This document shows positions 26,172 to 35,201 of a DNA stretch of 64,000 nt, in pieces. Origin of the DNA: Streptococcus iniae. Its GTDB lineage: Bacteria; Bacillota; Bacilli; Lactobacillales; Streptococcaceae. How positions within the stretch are numbered: the stretch's first letter is position 1; every line of letters starts with the position of its first letter. The position numbers and the translations under genes were made by a program. The notes under the pieces are model-generated. The model did no database searches and had not been told where the DNA came from. It saw only the letters and a list, made by a program, of their open reading frames with translations. The stretch covers positions 214,001 to 278,000 of the forward strand of contig NZ_CP132230.1 in assembly GCF_030732225.1 (NCBI RefSeq), given 5' to 3'.

Positions 26172-28718
26172 ATGGATATGAAAGAATTTACAGCTAAGTT
26201 GGAAGAAGCAACGAAGCAATTAAGTGATGCTGAACGTGCCTCACTAGAAAAATTATTCCAAAGTGTATCAGGCGATATTACTAAAGCTGATGACACTCAA
26301 AAAGAAAGTCCTCTGATTGCAGCAGAAGGAACTGAAGTGCCAGACGGCATTACCCCACGTTTGAATGCTTTGAAAAAACAATATTTGGAAGCCAAACCAA
26401 CCATTTCATTGATTAGAGCAATTAACTTAACAAAGATTTCTAAAGAAAATGAAGGCCTGCCAAAAGCTGTTTTACGTGGGACCGCTTTTAAAGAATTTTG
26501 TAAAATTGCGCCATTGATTATTCAAGATAATGAATTGCTTGTTGGGGCACCAAATGGTGGTGCACGCTTTGGTGCTTTCTCACCGGACATTTCTTGGCGT
26601 TGGTTACGTGATGAGCTTGATACTGTATCAACTCGTCCACAAGACCCATATGCCTTATCTGAAGAAGATAAGAAAATTTTAGTCGATGAAATCTTCCCAT
26701 ATTGGACTGGTAAATCTGTTGATGAAGCTTGTGAATCACAATACCGTGAAGCAGGTGCATGGGAATTATCAGGTGAATCCTTTGTTTCTGACTGTTCATA
26801 CCATGCAACATCAGGTGGTGGTGACTCAAACCCAGGTTATGATGTCATTGCTATGACTAAAGGGATGCTAGATGTTAAAGCACAAGCACAAGAACACTTG
26901 GCTGACCTTGATTATGGTAACCCAGATGATTTAGAGAAAATTTACTTCTATAAAGCACAAATTTTAACTGCTGAAGGGGTTATGATTTATGCTCAAAGAA
27001 TGTCTGACTATGCCGCACAACTTGCCGCTAAAGAAAGCAATCCAAAACGTAAAGCAGAATTAGAAGCTATTTCTCGAGTTAATGCTAATGTGCCTGCTCA
27101 TAAACCAGAAACCTTCTGGGAAGCTATGCAATATGTTGTGACCATTCAAAACTTGCTTCTTTGTGAAGAAAACCAAACGGGTCTTTCAATTGGACGTGTT
27201 GACCAATACATGTACCCACTTTATAAAAGAGATATTGAAGCTGGCCGCATGACACCCTACCAAGCTTTTGAATTGTCAGGTGCTATGTTCATTAAGATGT
27301 CAGAAATGATGTGGTTGACCTCTGAAGGCTCATCTCAATTCTTCGCCGGTTACCAACCATTTGTCAACATGTGTGTTGGTGGTGTTACTCGTGATGGTCG
27401 TGATGCTACCAATGACTTAACTTATCTTTTGATGGATGCTGTTCGTCACGTCAAAGTATACCAACCAACCCTTGCAACCCGTGTTCACAATAAATCTCCG
27501 CGTGACTACTTGAAGAAAATTGTTGAGGTTGTTCGTGCAGGTATTGGATTCCCAGCTTGTCACTTTGATGACACTCACATCAAGATGATGTTAGCTAAAG
27601 GTGTGTCAATGGAAGATGCCCGTGATTACTGTTTGATGGGCTGTGTTGAACCTCAAAAATCAGGTCGCCTTTACCAATGGACATCAACAGCTTACACACA
27701 ATGGCCAATCTTAATTGAAACAACCTTGAATCATGGTATTCCCCTTTGGTATGGAAAACCAGTTACCCCAGACATGGGATCACTTGATCACTATAAAACA
27801 TTTGAAGCGTTTGAAACAGCTGTTAAAGAAACCATTAAGTATGTCACTAAATGGACATCTGTAATGACTGTTATTTCGCAACGTGTTCAACGGGAATTGG
27901 CACCAGTACCGTTGATGTCAATCATGTATGAAGGCACTATGGAAAATGGACGTGATGTTAAAGCTGGTGGGGCAATGTATAACTTTGGTCCAGGTGTTGT
28001 TTGGTCAGGACTTGCGAACTATGCAGACTCAATGGCTGCCATTAAAAAATTAGTTTTTGAAGATAAAAAATACAGTCTTGAAGAATTAAACAAAGCTTTA
28101 GTCGCAGACTTTGAAGGTTATGATCAGGTTCGTGCTGATTGCTTGTCGGTTCCTAAGTATGGGAATGACGATGACTATGTTGATTACTTCACGTCAGACA
28201 TCATTGCCTTCACAGAAGCTGAACACCGTAAATACAAGACTTTGTATTCTGTCTTAAGTCATGGAACCTTGTCTATTTCAAACAACACACCATTAGGGCA
28301 AATCACAGCGGCATCAGCATCAGGTCGTCGTGCGTGGACACCATTATCAGATGGGATTTCACCAGATCATGGTATGGATACCAAAGGACCAACAGCAATT
28401 ATTAAATCTGTTTCTAAGATGGCCAATGAAAACATGAATATTGGTCTTGTTCACAACTTTAAGATTATGGCTGGTTTACTTGATACACCTCAAGGAGAAG
28501 AAAGTTTAATCACCCTTCTTAGAACAGCAAGTATTCTTGGTAATGGTGAGATGCAATTTAACTATCTTGACAACAATACCTTGATTGACGCTCAAAAACA
28601 TCCTGAAAAATACCGTGACTTAATTGTCCGTGTTGCAGGATACAGTGCCTTCTTTGTTGAATTGTGCAAAGATGTTCAAGATGAAATTATTGCAAGAACA
28701 GTTTTAACCAGAATTTAA
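26172..28718 (+). CDS. cutC: Choline trimethylamine-lyase, glycyl radical enzyme
   Basis: An 848-residue glycyl radical enzyme that cleaves choline to trimethylamine and acetaldehyde. The CutC active site is complete: D218 in [11 protein letters not shown]491 and E493 in [15 protein letters not shown], and radical glycine G823 in RVAGYSAFF. These are each two residues later than the described D216/C489/E491/G821 set. GCVEP separates CutC from glycerol and propanediol dehydratases. Residues 1-40 form an amphipathic helix plus linker, a likely encapsulation peptide. Length fits the short CutC type (GRM1) rather than the long enterobacterial type. The enzyme needs CutD for activation and is destroyed by oxygen. 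Confidence 0.96.
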   Translation: MDMKEFTAKLEEATKQLSDAERASLEKLFQSVSGDITKADDTQKESPLIAAEGTEVPDGITPRLNALKKQYLEAKPTISLIRAINLTKISKENEGLPKAVLRGTAFKEFCKIAPLIIQDNELLVGAPNGGARFGAFSPDISWRWLRDELDTVSTRPQDPYALSEEDKKILVDEIFPYWTGKSVDEACESQYREAGAWELSGESFVSDCSYHATSGGGDSNPGYDVIAMTKGMLDVKAQAQEHLADLDYGNPDDLEKIYFYKAQILTAEGVMIYAQRMSDYAAQLAAKESNPKRKAELEAISRVNANVPAHKPETFWEAMQYVVTIQNLLLCEENQTGLSIGRVDQYMYPLYKRDIEAGRMTPYQAFELSGAMFIKMSEMMWLTSEGSSQFFAGYQPFVNMCVGGVTRDGRDATNDLTYLLMDAVRHVKVYQPTLATRVHNKSPRDYLKKIVEVVRAGIGFPACHFDDTHIKMMLAKGVSMEDARDYCLMGCVEPQKSGRLYQWTSTAYTQWPILIETTLNHGIPLWYGKPVTPDMGSLDHYKTFEAFETAVKETIKYVTKWTSVMTVISQRVQRELAPVPLMSIMYEGTMENGRDVKAGGAMYNFGPGVVWSGLANYADSMAAIKKLVFEDKKYSLEELNKALVADFEGYDQVRADCLSVPKYGNDDDYVDYFTSDIIAFTEAEHRKYKTLYSVLSHGTLSISNNTPLGQITAASASGRRAWTPLSDGISPDHGMDTKGPTAIIKSVSKMANENMNIGLVHNFKIMAGLLDTPQGEESLITLLRTASILGNGEMQFNYLDNNTLIDAQKHPEKYRDLIVRVAGYSAFFVELCKDVQDEIIARTVLTRI

Positions 28719-28730
28719 GCAAATAAATGT

Positions 28731-28765
28731 CCTATAGCAGTCTTAAGTGTAACGGCTTCTATAGG
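28731..28765 (+). other. Intercistronic hairpin between cutC and cutD
   Basis: Arms CCTATAG (28731-28737) and CTATAGG (28759-28765), with AGTC/GGCT inside. No T-run follows. It could limit cutD expression relative to cutC or protect the cutC 3' end, since the lyase is needed in excess of its activase. Confidence 0.5.
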
Positions 28766-28783
28766 AATAATTAGGAGAAAATA

Positions 28784-29740
28784 GTGGTGGTAACAACACA
28801 TAAACATGAAACGCGAATTAATGTCTTCAATGTTCAAAAATACAACCTCTATGATGGTCCAGGAATCCGCACCATCGTCTTCTTTAAGGGGTGTCCGATG
28901 CGGTGTAAGTGGTGTGCCAATCCAGAAGGATTGGCATTTGGGACAAACATGATGTATAAAGAGACTCTGTGTAAACCCTATAATTCATGTGCGCAGACCT
29001 GTCCTCTTGGCAAAGTTTGCTTTGATTACACAGATAAAGAACATCCCATTGATATTAGGAATTACCAGAAAAAACTACCAAGCCAAGAGGATATTAAGGG
29101 CTGTCCAGAAGGTGCCTTAAGCATTGCCGGTCAGTCAAAAACCATCTCAGAACTCATGGCCATTATTCATGAAGACGATGCCTTTTATGACATGTCAGGT
29201 GGTGGTGTTACCTTGTCAGGTGGGGAATGTCTGGCACAACCTGAGGGTGCAATTGCTCTTTTACAAGCCTGTAAGCAAGATGGTTTGAACACAGCTGTTG
29301 AAACAGCTGGTCATGTGCCTAATAAGGTTGTTATGGCAGTTGCTGAATATACCGATTTATTCTTATTTGACATGAAGCACATGGATTCAAAACGACACAA
29401 TGAACTTACAGGTGTTGGAAATGAACGGATTTTAGCAAATTTAAAATACATTATTGAAGCAGGATATCAGGTTAAAATCAGAATGCCGATGCTAAAAGAG
29501 ATTAACGACAGTGAAGAAGAGATTAAATCAGTTATTGAGTTTTTGCTTCCTTACAAAAATTATCCCAATTTTCAAGGGATTGATTTGTTGCCCTATCACA
29601 AATTAGGGGTCAATAAGTACAATCAATTAGGCTTGGAATATAAGATAAAAGGAGACCCTTCGTTAAGTCAATATGATTTAGATCGGATTGAAAGTTATAT
29701 ATTATCTTATGATTTTCCAGTAACTGTTGTGAAGCACTGA
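28784..29740 (+). CDS. cutD: Choline TMA-lyase activating enzyme, radical SAM
   Basis: A 318-residue glycyl-radical activase. The radical-SAM cluster motif CxxxCxxC is in KGCPMRCKWCANPE (residues about 36-44). A ferredoxin-like insertion follows (CKPYNSC..CPLGKVC..GCPEGAL), then GGGVTLSGGECL for SAM binding. It installs the radical on G823 of CutC and needs a low-potential one-electron donor. Start is GTG 28784 (or GTG 28787) after TTAGGAG. Directly downstream of cutC, as usual. Confidence 0.95.
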   Translation: MVVTTHKHETRINVFNVQKYNLYDGPGIRTIVFFKGCPMRCKWCANPEGLAFGTNMMYKETLCKPYNSCAQTCPLGKVCFDYTDKEHPIDIRNYQKKLPSQEDIKGCPEGALSIAGQSKTISELMAIIHEDDAFYDMSGGGVTLSGGECLAQPEGAIALLQACKQDGLNTAVETAGHVPNKVVMAVAEYTDLFLFDMKHMDSKRHNELTGVGNERILANLKYIIEAGYQVKIRMPMLKEINDSEEEIKSVIEFLLPYKNYPNFQGIDLLPYHKLGVNKYNQLGLEYKIKGDPSLSQYDLDRIESYILSYDFPVTVVKH

Positions 29741-29756
29741 TGATGTCAGGAGGAAA

Positions 29757-30110
29757 ATGGTGTTTGAAGAAATGGGAAAAATAGATCGAATCATTCAAGA
29801 ATCGGTACCAGGAAAACAAATTACCCTTGCTCATTGCATTGCAGCTCCAATTGATGCTGTTTATGACAGTTTAGGAGTTTCAAAACAAGGTGCTATTGGT
29901 ATTTTGGCCTTAACACCTTATGAAACTGCTATTATAGCAGCAGATATTGCAGGTAAAGCAGCAGATGTTGATATTTGTTTTGTTGATCGCTTTACAGGTT
30001 CTCTCATGTTTAGCGGCGATGTTCAGAGTGTTGAAACCTCTTTAGAAAGTATCTTAGATTATTTCAAGGAAAAATTAGGATTTTCAACAGTTTCCCTAAC
30101 ACGATCATGA
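29757..30110 (+). CDS. EutS/PduU-type circularly permuted shell protein
   Basis: A 117-residue BMC protein of the permuted EutS/PduU class: an N-terminal strand (RIIQESVPGKQITLAHCIA) that forms a beta-barrel over the pore, then the permuted BMC core (GVSKQGAIGILALTPYETAIIAADIAGKAADVDICFVDRFTGSL). The hexamers are thought to have a capped pore. AGGAGG RBS; its stop overlaps the next start. Confidence 0.9.
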   Translation: MVFEEMGKIDRIIQESVPGKQITLAHCIAAPIDAVYDSLGVSKQGAIGILALTPYETAIIAADIAGKAADVDICFVDRFTGSLMFSGDVQSVETSLESILDYFKEKLGFSTVSLTRS

Positions 30111-30553
30111 AAAAAAGAATCCTTGTTATTGGTCCAGAGGACGATGAGAAAAGAAAACTTCTTGCAATGATTGAGAAGAGTCATTCTTTGAAGCAAGTAA
30201 ACTCAATTGTTTATCATGACCACACCATTGATGTTCCAAGTTCTTATTTAAGAAGTCCTTGGATGACACGTCACATTATTGCCTGTCAGCAAAATGCTTA
30301 CTGCGTTTTAATGTTACTGAATGAAAATCGTGAATTTAGGGTTTATTCTCCCAATTTTGCCAGAGCATTTCGAGTGCCAAGTATTGGACTAATCTTACGC
30401 AGTGAAGCTAATGACTTGGCTCAACGAGAGGACTGTCATAGAGAATTGGAAGAAGCTAGTCTTGATGAGATTTATGAGATTGTAATAGACGCTCAAGAAG
30501 ATTGTCAGAGATTAGTCGATAAAATCAAATTATTAAGAGAAGGTAAACAATGA
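30107..30553 (+). CDS. EutP/PduV-like protein with degenerate P-loop
   Basis: A 148-residue protein whose beginning (KKRILVIGPEDDEKRKLLAMIE) occupies the place of a Walker A motif but lacks GxxxxGKS/T. The YHDHTIDVPSSYL segment corresponds to the DTPGEY-like G3 region of EutP/PduV small GTPase-like proteins. Nucleotide binding is therefore doubtful. It overlaps its upstream neighbour by 4 bp and the alcohol dehydrogenase by 4 bp. PduV-like proteins associate with shell proteins, and a similar role is possible here. Confidence 0.75.
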   Translation: MKKRILVIGPEDDEKRKLLAMIEKSHSLKQVNSIVYHDHTIDVPSSYLRSPWMTRHIIACQQNAYCVLMLLNENREFRVYSPNFARAFRVPSIGLILRSEANDLAQREDCHRELEEASLDEIYEIVIDAQEDCQRLVDKIKLLREGKQ

Positions 30554-31680
30554 AAGTGCAAGAATTTAAGGTAGGGCCTAAGTTTATATTTGGTAATGGG
30601 TCCATAAAAGAAATTTCAAAGTTACCCATAAAAAAAGCTTATGTCATTTGCGATCCCTTTATGGAAAAAAACCATATGGTTGATGAAGTTTTAAAAAACT
30701 TGAAAGCAGCTGGAGCAGAAACCATGGTCTTTTCAAAAGTTGTTCCAGACCCAACTGTTCAAGTGGTTTCGCAAGGAGTAGCAGAAATTAAAGCCTTTAA
30801 ACCTGATACAGTCATTGCGTTAGGTGGTGGTTCAGCCATGGACTCAGCTAAGGCTGTTATAAGGGTTTATACGGAGTCAGAAAAGGTTGACAAGCCAAGG
30901 TTAATTGCCATACCAACAACAAGTGGGTCAGGGAGTGAAAATACTGCTTTTGCCGTTATTTCAGACCCAACCTATAATGAAAAAATTGCCTTGGTAGATT
31001 CATCAATGGTTCCAGATATTGCTATTTTAGACAATACCTTTACCATGAGTGTTCCCAAAGCAGTAACAGCAGATGCCGGAATGGATGTCTTAACACACTG
31101 TTTAGAAGCCTATGTTTCAAATCAAGCGAGTGATTTTTCAGATGCTTGTGCTGAAAAAGGAATTGCTCTAACTTGGAAATACTTACCAGTAACTTACAAA
31201 TATGGTGAGGATAAGCTGGCGCGTGAAAAGATGCATAATGCCTCATCGATTGCAGGAATTGCCTTTAACAATGCTGGTTTAGGTATTTGCCATAGCTTAT
31301 CACATGCTATTGGTGCTTTCTTCCATGTTCCTCATGGTAGAATTAATGCCTTTTTGTTACCGCATGTCATTGCTTTTAATGCGTCAGTTAATGAATCCCA
31401 TGAAACTGAAGTGACAAAACGTTATGCCCAAGTGGCTGAGATTTTAAATTTACAAAGATCAACTGCTAAACAAAGTGTCATGGCTCTAATGGCAGCTATT
31501 AAACGGATGTCACAAGCTTTTGGCATACCAAATACTCTTGAAGACTTAGGGATTGATCGAGCAGCGTTTGAAAAAATGATTCCAGAAATGGCAAAGCGTG
31601 TTATGGCAGATGCTTGTACACCAACAAATCCTCGCCCGGTAACTCTTAAAGATATTGAGACCATTTACCGAGGCTTGTAG
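30550..31680 (+). CDS. cutO: Iron-type alcohol dehydrogenase
   Basis: A 376-residue group III Fe-ADH (EutG/CutO type). The NAD site is ALGGGSAMDSAKAV; metal ligands lie in DAGMDVLTHCLEAY, ICHSLSHAIGAFFHVPHG. It reduces acetaldehyde to ethanol, regenerating NAD+ for the aldehyde dehydrogenase inside the compartment. The ATGA overlap with the EutP-like gene implies coupled translation. Confidence 0.92.
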   Translation: MKVQEFKVGPKFIFGNGSIKEISKLPIKKAYVICDPFMEKNHMVDEVLKNLKAAGAETMVFSKVVPDPTVQVVSQGVAEIKAFKPDTVIALGGGSAMDSAKAVIRVYTESEKVDKPRLIAIPTTSGSGSENTAFAVISDPTYNEKIALVDSSMVPDIAILDNTFTMSVPKAVTADAGMDVLTHCLEAYVSNQASDFSDACAEKGIALTWKYLPVTYKYGEDKLAREKMHNASSIAGIAFNNAGLGICHSLSHAIGAFFHVPHGRINAFLLPHVIAFNASVNESHETEVTKRYAQVAEILNLQRSTAKQSVMALMAAIKRMSQAFGIPNTLEDLGIDRAAFEKMIPEMAKRVMADACTPTNPRPVTLKDIETIYRGL

Positions 31681-31745
31681 TTGCTTACTTATGATTTGAG
31701 AATCACACTAAGTCACAAGATGAACAAAAGGGAAAGAAGAAAAGG

Positions 31746-32384
31746 ATGAAATTTTTAACAGAAGATGATTTACGCCTGAAGTATAATGCCTTTCCTTTCG
31801 AAACGTTTACCATTGAAAACAATACTAGATTAACACCAGGAGCAAAAACCTTTCTAATGGATCGTAAAGTCACTATTTATGATGATAATGATCCTCTTTG
31901 GCAAAAGAAAAAAGCTATGACAGTGAAGAGAAAATCTAACACACAAAATGCAAAGTCAAAAGGCTTTCGACACTTGCCAGAACAAGCAGAATGGTTTGCC
32001 ATCCGGTGTGAGTTTTTAAAAACTGCCTCTGATTTGGCACATTTAGACTTGGTTTTAGCTAAAGAATTAGGCGTTTTAGAAAATTGTTTAGCTCTTAGTC
32101 TAGTAGGTGAGAAGCAGTCTCCACCACAATTGAAGCTTGAAAAACCACTAAAAGAAATTGATAAGACCTATATCATCACTAACCTGTCAACTGTTTCCAT
32201 GTTCTTGGAATTGGATAAGGGAAAAATATTGACTAGACTTTATCCTCTTTATTTTCGTTTAGAAGCTTTCATTGAACAACTGTCTGATACAGAAAGTGAC
32301 CAATTCAAACTGGTTTCTGAGAGGTTGGAGGAGTTGATTGCTTATTACCTGAACAAGAGTGAGGAGGAAAGTTATCATGCATGA
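31746..32384 (+). CDS. EutT-like protein without cobalamin adenosyltransferase motif
   Basis: A 212-residue protein that resembles EutT in its N-terminal third (FLTEDDLRLKY..ENNTRLTPGAKTFLMDRKVTIYDD) and in its helical C-terminal part. The Hx11CCxxC metal motif of EutT is not present; only two cysteines remain, neither paired. A corrinoid role would make no sense beside the B12-independent CutC. I infer a repurposed homologue, perhaps structural or cargo-related. It overlaps eutJ by 8 bp. Confidence 0.7.
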   Translation: MKFLTEDDLRLKYNAFPFETFTIENNTRLTPGAKTFLMDRKVTIYDDNDPLWQKKKAMTVKRKSNTQNAKSKGFRHLPEQAEWFAIRCEFLKTASDLAHLDLVLAKELGVLENCLALSLVGEKQSPPQLKLEKPLKEIDKTYIITNLSTVSMFLELDKGKILTRLYPLYFRLEAFIEQLSDTESDQFKLVSERLEELIAYYLNKSEEESYHA

Positions 32385-33216
32385 TGGATTATCAAAAACC
32401 TGTGATACTTATGTTGAAGCATTTGAACACGCTCAACAAAACCCCATCAAGAGTAAAGGTGGTGTTTATTTAACAGGCGTTGATTTAGGGACTGCTTACA
32501 TTGTTTTAGTTGTCTTAGACGAGAATAAAAAAATTGTTGCGGGAGCTCACAGACATGCCAGTGTTATTCGTGACGGTATGGTTGTTGATTACATGGGAGC
32601 GATTCAAATCGTTCGTGACTTGAAAAAAAGTCTAGAAGAACAATTAGATGCAGAACTCTTATACGCAGCGGCAGCTATTCCACCTGGGACGGATGCCTTA
32701 GATGGTGGCGCCATTAAAAATGTGGTGCAAGGAGCAGGCTTTGAGTTGACGGCCTTGTTGGATGAGCCAACAGCAGCTAATACGATTGTTGGTTTGCAAA
32801 ATGGAGCTATTGTTGATATTGGTGGTGGAACAACAGGGATTTCAATTTTAAAAGACGGTCAAGTGGTGAAATGCATTGATGAGCCAACTGGTGGGACACA
32901 TTTTTCACTGGTGGTATCAGGGGCCTACCATCTGGATTTTGAAGCAGCAGATGCTTATAAACGGGACCCTCATAACCACAAGGAATTGCTAGGTGTTCTT
33001 AAGCCTGTAGTGGAAAAAGTTGCTTCTATCATTACAAAACACATTGAAGGTTATGATCTTGATCTTATCTATTTAGTTGGTGGAAGCAGTTGCTTAACGG
33101 GGATTGAAAGCATTATTGAAAAAGAGACTAAGATCAAAACCATCAAACCTAAAAATCCAATGTTTGTAACACCAATTGGTATTGCGATGAATTGCAGTCA
33201 AACCATTATCTATTAA
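32377..33216 (+). CDS. eutJ: EutJ-like actin/Hsp70-fold chaperone
   Basis: A 279-residue protein with phosphate-binding loops of the Hsp70/actin fold: YLTGVDLGTAYIVLVVLDE, GAIVDIGGGTTGISIL and YLVGGSSCLTGIE. EutJ proteins are thought to help assembly or folding of compartment enzymes. The ATG at 32377 sits 6 bp after GAGGAGGAAA. An in-frame GTG at 32359 overlaps that RBS and is rejected. Confidence 0.88.
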   Translation: MHDGLSKTCDTYVEAFEHAQQNPIKSKGGVYLTGVDLGTAYIVLVVLDENKKIVAGAHRHASVIRDGMVVDYMGAIQIVRDLKKSLEEQLDAELLYAAAAIPPGTDALDGGAIKNVVQGAGFELTALLDEPTAANTIVGLQNGAIVDIGGGTTGISILKDGQVVKCIDEPTGGTHFSLVVSGAYHLDFEAADAYKRDPHNHKELLGVLKPVVEKVASIITKHIEGYDLDLIYLVGGSSCLTGIESIIEKETKIKTIKPKNPMFVTPIGIAMNCSQTIIY

Positions 33217-33227
33217 AAGGAGAAACG

Positions 33228-33524
33228 ATGTTAGTTGCAGAGTTAGTTGATAATATATGGGCAACAAGAAAATCTGATGCCCTGAGTGGCGCAAAGTTAT
33301 TGCTAGCAGAAGTTAAAGGTGGCAGTAAAGCAGGAGAGCTTATTGTTGTTGTAGATATGATTGGTGCAGGAATTGGTGACCGCGTTATTATTACGACAGG
33401 TTCTGCAGCTCGTCGCATGATGGGAGACGACCAAATGCCAGTTGATGCCGCAGTTGTTGGAATCATTGATGACAATTATGATGACGTTAAAAAACAAAAT
33501 GGTAAACAAGAAAGATTTTCGTAA
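33228..33524 (+). CDS. eutN: EutN/CcmL-type pentameric vertex protein
   Basis: A 98-residue BMC-P protein: MLVAELVDNIWATRKSDALSGAKLLLAEV, then VVVDMIGAGIGDRVIITTGSAARRMMG and DAAVVGIIDDNYD. Pentamers close the twelve vertices of the shell. It is the only pentamer gene seen. Start ATG 33228 follows AAAAGGAGAAACG; the earlier frame opening at 33192 lies inside eutJ. Confidence 0.93.
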   Translation: MLVAELVDNIWATRKSDALSGAKLLLAEVKGGSKAGELIVVVDMIGAGIGDRVIITTGSAARRMMGDDQMPVDAAVVGIIDDNYDDVKKQNGKQERFS

Positions 33525-33946
33525 CGGAAAGCTTTACGGTCACTACAATGAGTGATAATAAAAAAGGTGTCACAAGATGCCTTAGAAACTTAATGAGAAT
33601 TGAACTCGGACGGAAAACGAGGAATTTAGATGACTTCCTTCTGAAATCAGGATTTCAGGCAAGCCCCTAAAATTCAGTCGTTTTCTAAACGTCCTTAGTA
33701 TCTTAATGAGAATTGAACTCGGACGGAAAACGAGGAATTTAGATGACTTCCTTCTGAAATCAGGATTTCAGGTAAGCCCCTAAAATTCAGTCGTTTTCTA
33801 GACGTCCTTAGTATCTTAATGAGAATTGAACTCGGACGGAAAACGAGGAATTTAGATGACTTCCTTCTGAAATCAGGATTTCAGGTAAGCCCCTAAAATT
33901 CAGTCGTTTTCTAAACGTCCTTAGTATCTTAATTAAAGGAGAAATA
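33525..33946. other. Intergenic region within the cut operon filled by tandem repeats
   Basis: A 422-bp gap, by far the largest inside the operon, with no gene. Almost all of it is the three-copy 113-bp repeat at 33589-33927. The rest is a short spacer after eutN and the AAAGGAG RBS of eutQ. Confidence 0.85.
33589..33927 (+). repeat. Three tandem 113-bp structured repeats
   Basis: Units begin at 33589, 33702 and 33815 (exact 113-bp period), with a 6-bp start of a fourth at 33928. Only two positions differ between units (C/T in CAGGYAAGC, A/G in TCTARACG). Each unit can fold: outer arms GGACG..AACGA..AATTT and AAATT..TCGTT..CGTCC, plus an inner CTGAAAT-CAGG-ATTTCAG hairpin. A related single element lies at 53358-53460. 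Confidence 0.93.
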
Positions 33947-34579
33947 ATGGCAAATTTAATTGTTGCTAAAGATGTTTTGGCTTGTTTTGAAAAGGGTCAG
34001 ACAACTTGTTACATCGACCCAGGAACAATCATTACACCTGCTGCTAAAGATGAAGCTAAAAAACGAGGGGTGACTTTTGTAGACTGTCAACAACCTTGTT
34101 CAAAACAAGAAACCACTTGTAATGGCGACATAACTTCAGATGAATTGTTGTCCTTATTAAAAAAAATGTTGAGCAATTGTGATGAGAAGGCTGCTAAACC
34201 AAGTTTACCTTATCGTAGTGTTGTTCACTCAAATGGTTTAAAAATTGTTAAGGGTGGCACTGTTAGAATGGATGTTTTTGATACTGGAAACCCCGAAGAT
34301 AAGATTGGTTTCCAAGAGCTTGTTAGTAAAGACGAATCCAAAATGAGTGCTGGTTTCTTAACCATTGACCATTCGAGCTTTGCTTGGAAATTACCATATG
34401 AGGAGATTGACTATGTGATTTCTGGAACAGTTTCCATTGATATTGACGGTCAAACCTATGTTGGTCGTGCTGGGGACGTTATATTTGTTCCAGAAGGATC
34501 TGATGTGGTTTGGGGCTCGCCTGATAATGCGAAACTCTTTTACACCACTTTTCCAGCTAATTGGGCAGATTTAATGTAA
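33947..34579 (+). CDS. eutQ: EutQ-like cupin protein
   Basis: A 210-residue protein. The N-terminal part (GTIITPAAKDEAKKRGVTFVD) is a short domain shared with EutT/EutQ. The C-terminal 110 residues are the EutQ cupin (FLTIDHSSFAWKLPYEEIDYVISGTVSIDIDGQTYVGRAGDVIFVPEGSDVVW). Salmonella EutQ has acetate kinase activity and interacts with the shell. Here it could turn acetyl-phosphate into acetate plus ATP within or near the compartment (inference). Confidence 0.88.
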   Translation: MANLIVAKDVLACFEKGQTTCYIDPGTIITPAAKDEAKKRGVTFVDCQQPCSKQETTCNGDITSDELLSLLKKMLSNCDEKAAKPSLPYRSVVHSNGLKIVKGGTVRMDVFDTGNPEDKIGFQELVSKDESKMSAGFLTIDHSSFAWKLPYEEIDYVISGTVSIDIDGQTYVGRAGDVIFVPEGSDVVWGSPDNAKLFYTTFPANWADLM

Positions 34580-34594
34580 CAAAGGGGAGTGTAG

Positions 34595-35170
34595 ATGAAA
34601 GCATTAGGAATGATTGAAACTTATGGCCTTATTGCTGCAATTGAAGCAGCAGATGTGATGTTGAAAGTTGCTGATGTTTCCTTGATGGGGTCACAAAAGG
34701 TTCGCGGTGGTCTTGTGATGGTTAGCGTAGAAGGTGATGTCGGAGCCGTTAAAACAGCAGTTGAAGCAGGTGCTAGTGCCATAAGACGTTTAGAAGAGGC
34801 TTGTTTCATTAGCTCGCATGTCATTCCTCGACCAGATGATCAGTTAGCTACTATTTATCAAAAAGCTAATCAGTCTATCGCGCAGCCTATTGACACTAAA
34901 AAAGAAATCACAATAGCTCAAGAGACAGAGATGATTGCAAAAACAGATGTTTCTCTTTCTGAGGAAGAACTCTCCCTAATGACTGCTGTGTCAGAAATGT
35001 CAATCAAAGAGTACAGACGGACTCTAGAGAAAATGAAGGTTGACGCTTTGAGACGTATAGTTGCTGTCAATGAGCGGCTTCTAGTAGCTTCAGAAAAACT
35101 GGAGAAAATGGTTCGGCGAGACATGATTGACATGTTGGTCAAAGATTTTAAATCACAACATATGAACTGA
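34595..35170 (+). CDS. BMC shell protein with long C-terminal helical extension
   Basis: A 191-residue protein. Residues 1-88 are a BMC-H domain (KALGMIETYGLIAAIEAADVMLKVADVSLMGSQKVRGGLVMVSVEGDVGAVKTAVEAG, ending SHVIPRPDD). A polar linker follows, then residues 120-190 form charged helices (LSLMTAVSEMSIKEYRRTLEKMKVDALRRIVAVNERLLVASEKL). The extension is a likely adaptor to cargo or neighbouring shell. It differs from the HTH tail of EutK and the Fe-S tail of PduT. Confidence 0.88.
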   Translation: MKALGMIETYGLIAAIEAADVMLKVADVSLMGSQKVRGGLVMVSVEGDVGAVKTAVEAGASAIRRLEEACFISSHVIPRPDDQLATIYQKANQSIAQPIDTKKEITIAQETEMIAKTDVSLSEEELSLMTAVSEMSIKEYRRTLEKMKVDALRRIVAVNERLLVASEKLEKMVRRDMIDMLVKDFKSQHMN

Positions 35171-35201
35171 TGATCAAAAAAGATAAGGGGGAATGGATTA
35201 A

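Noticed and set aside
26172..28718. CutC as glycerol or propanediol dehydratase or pyruvate formate-lyase
   Set aside because: The GCVEP motif and D218 fit choline lyase; PFL would show adjacent cysteines, and the neighbouring genes fit an acetaldehyde, not propionaldehyde, pathway.
33589..33927. Tandem repeats as a CRISPR array
   Set aside because: The units are 113 bp and near-identical over their whole length, with no unique spacers and no cas genes nearby.
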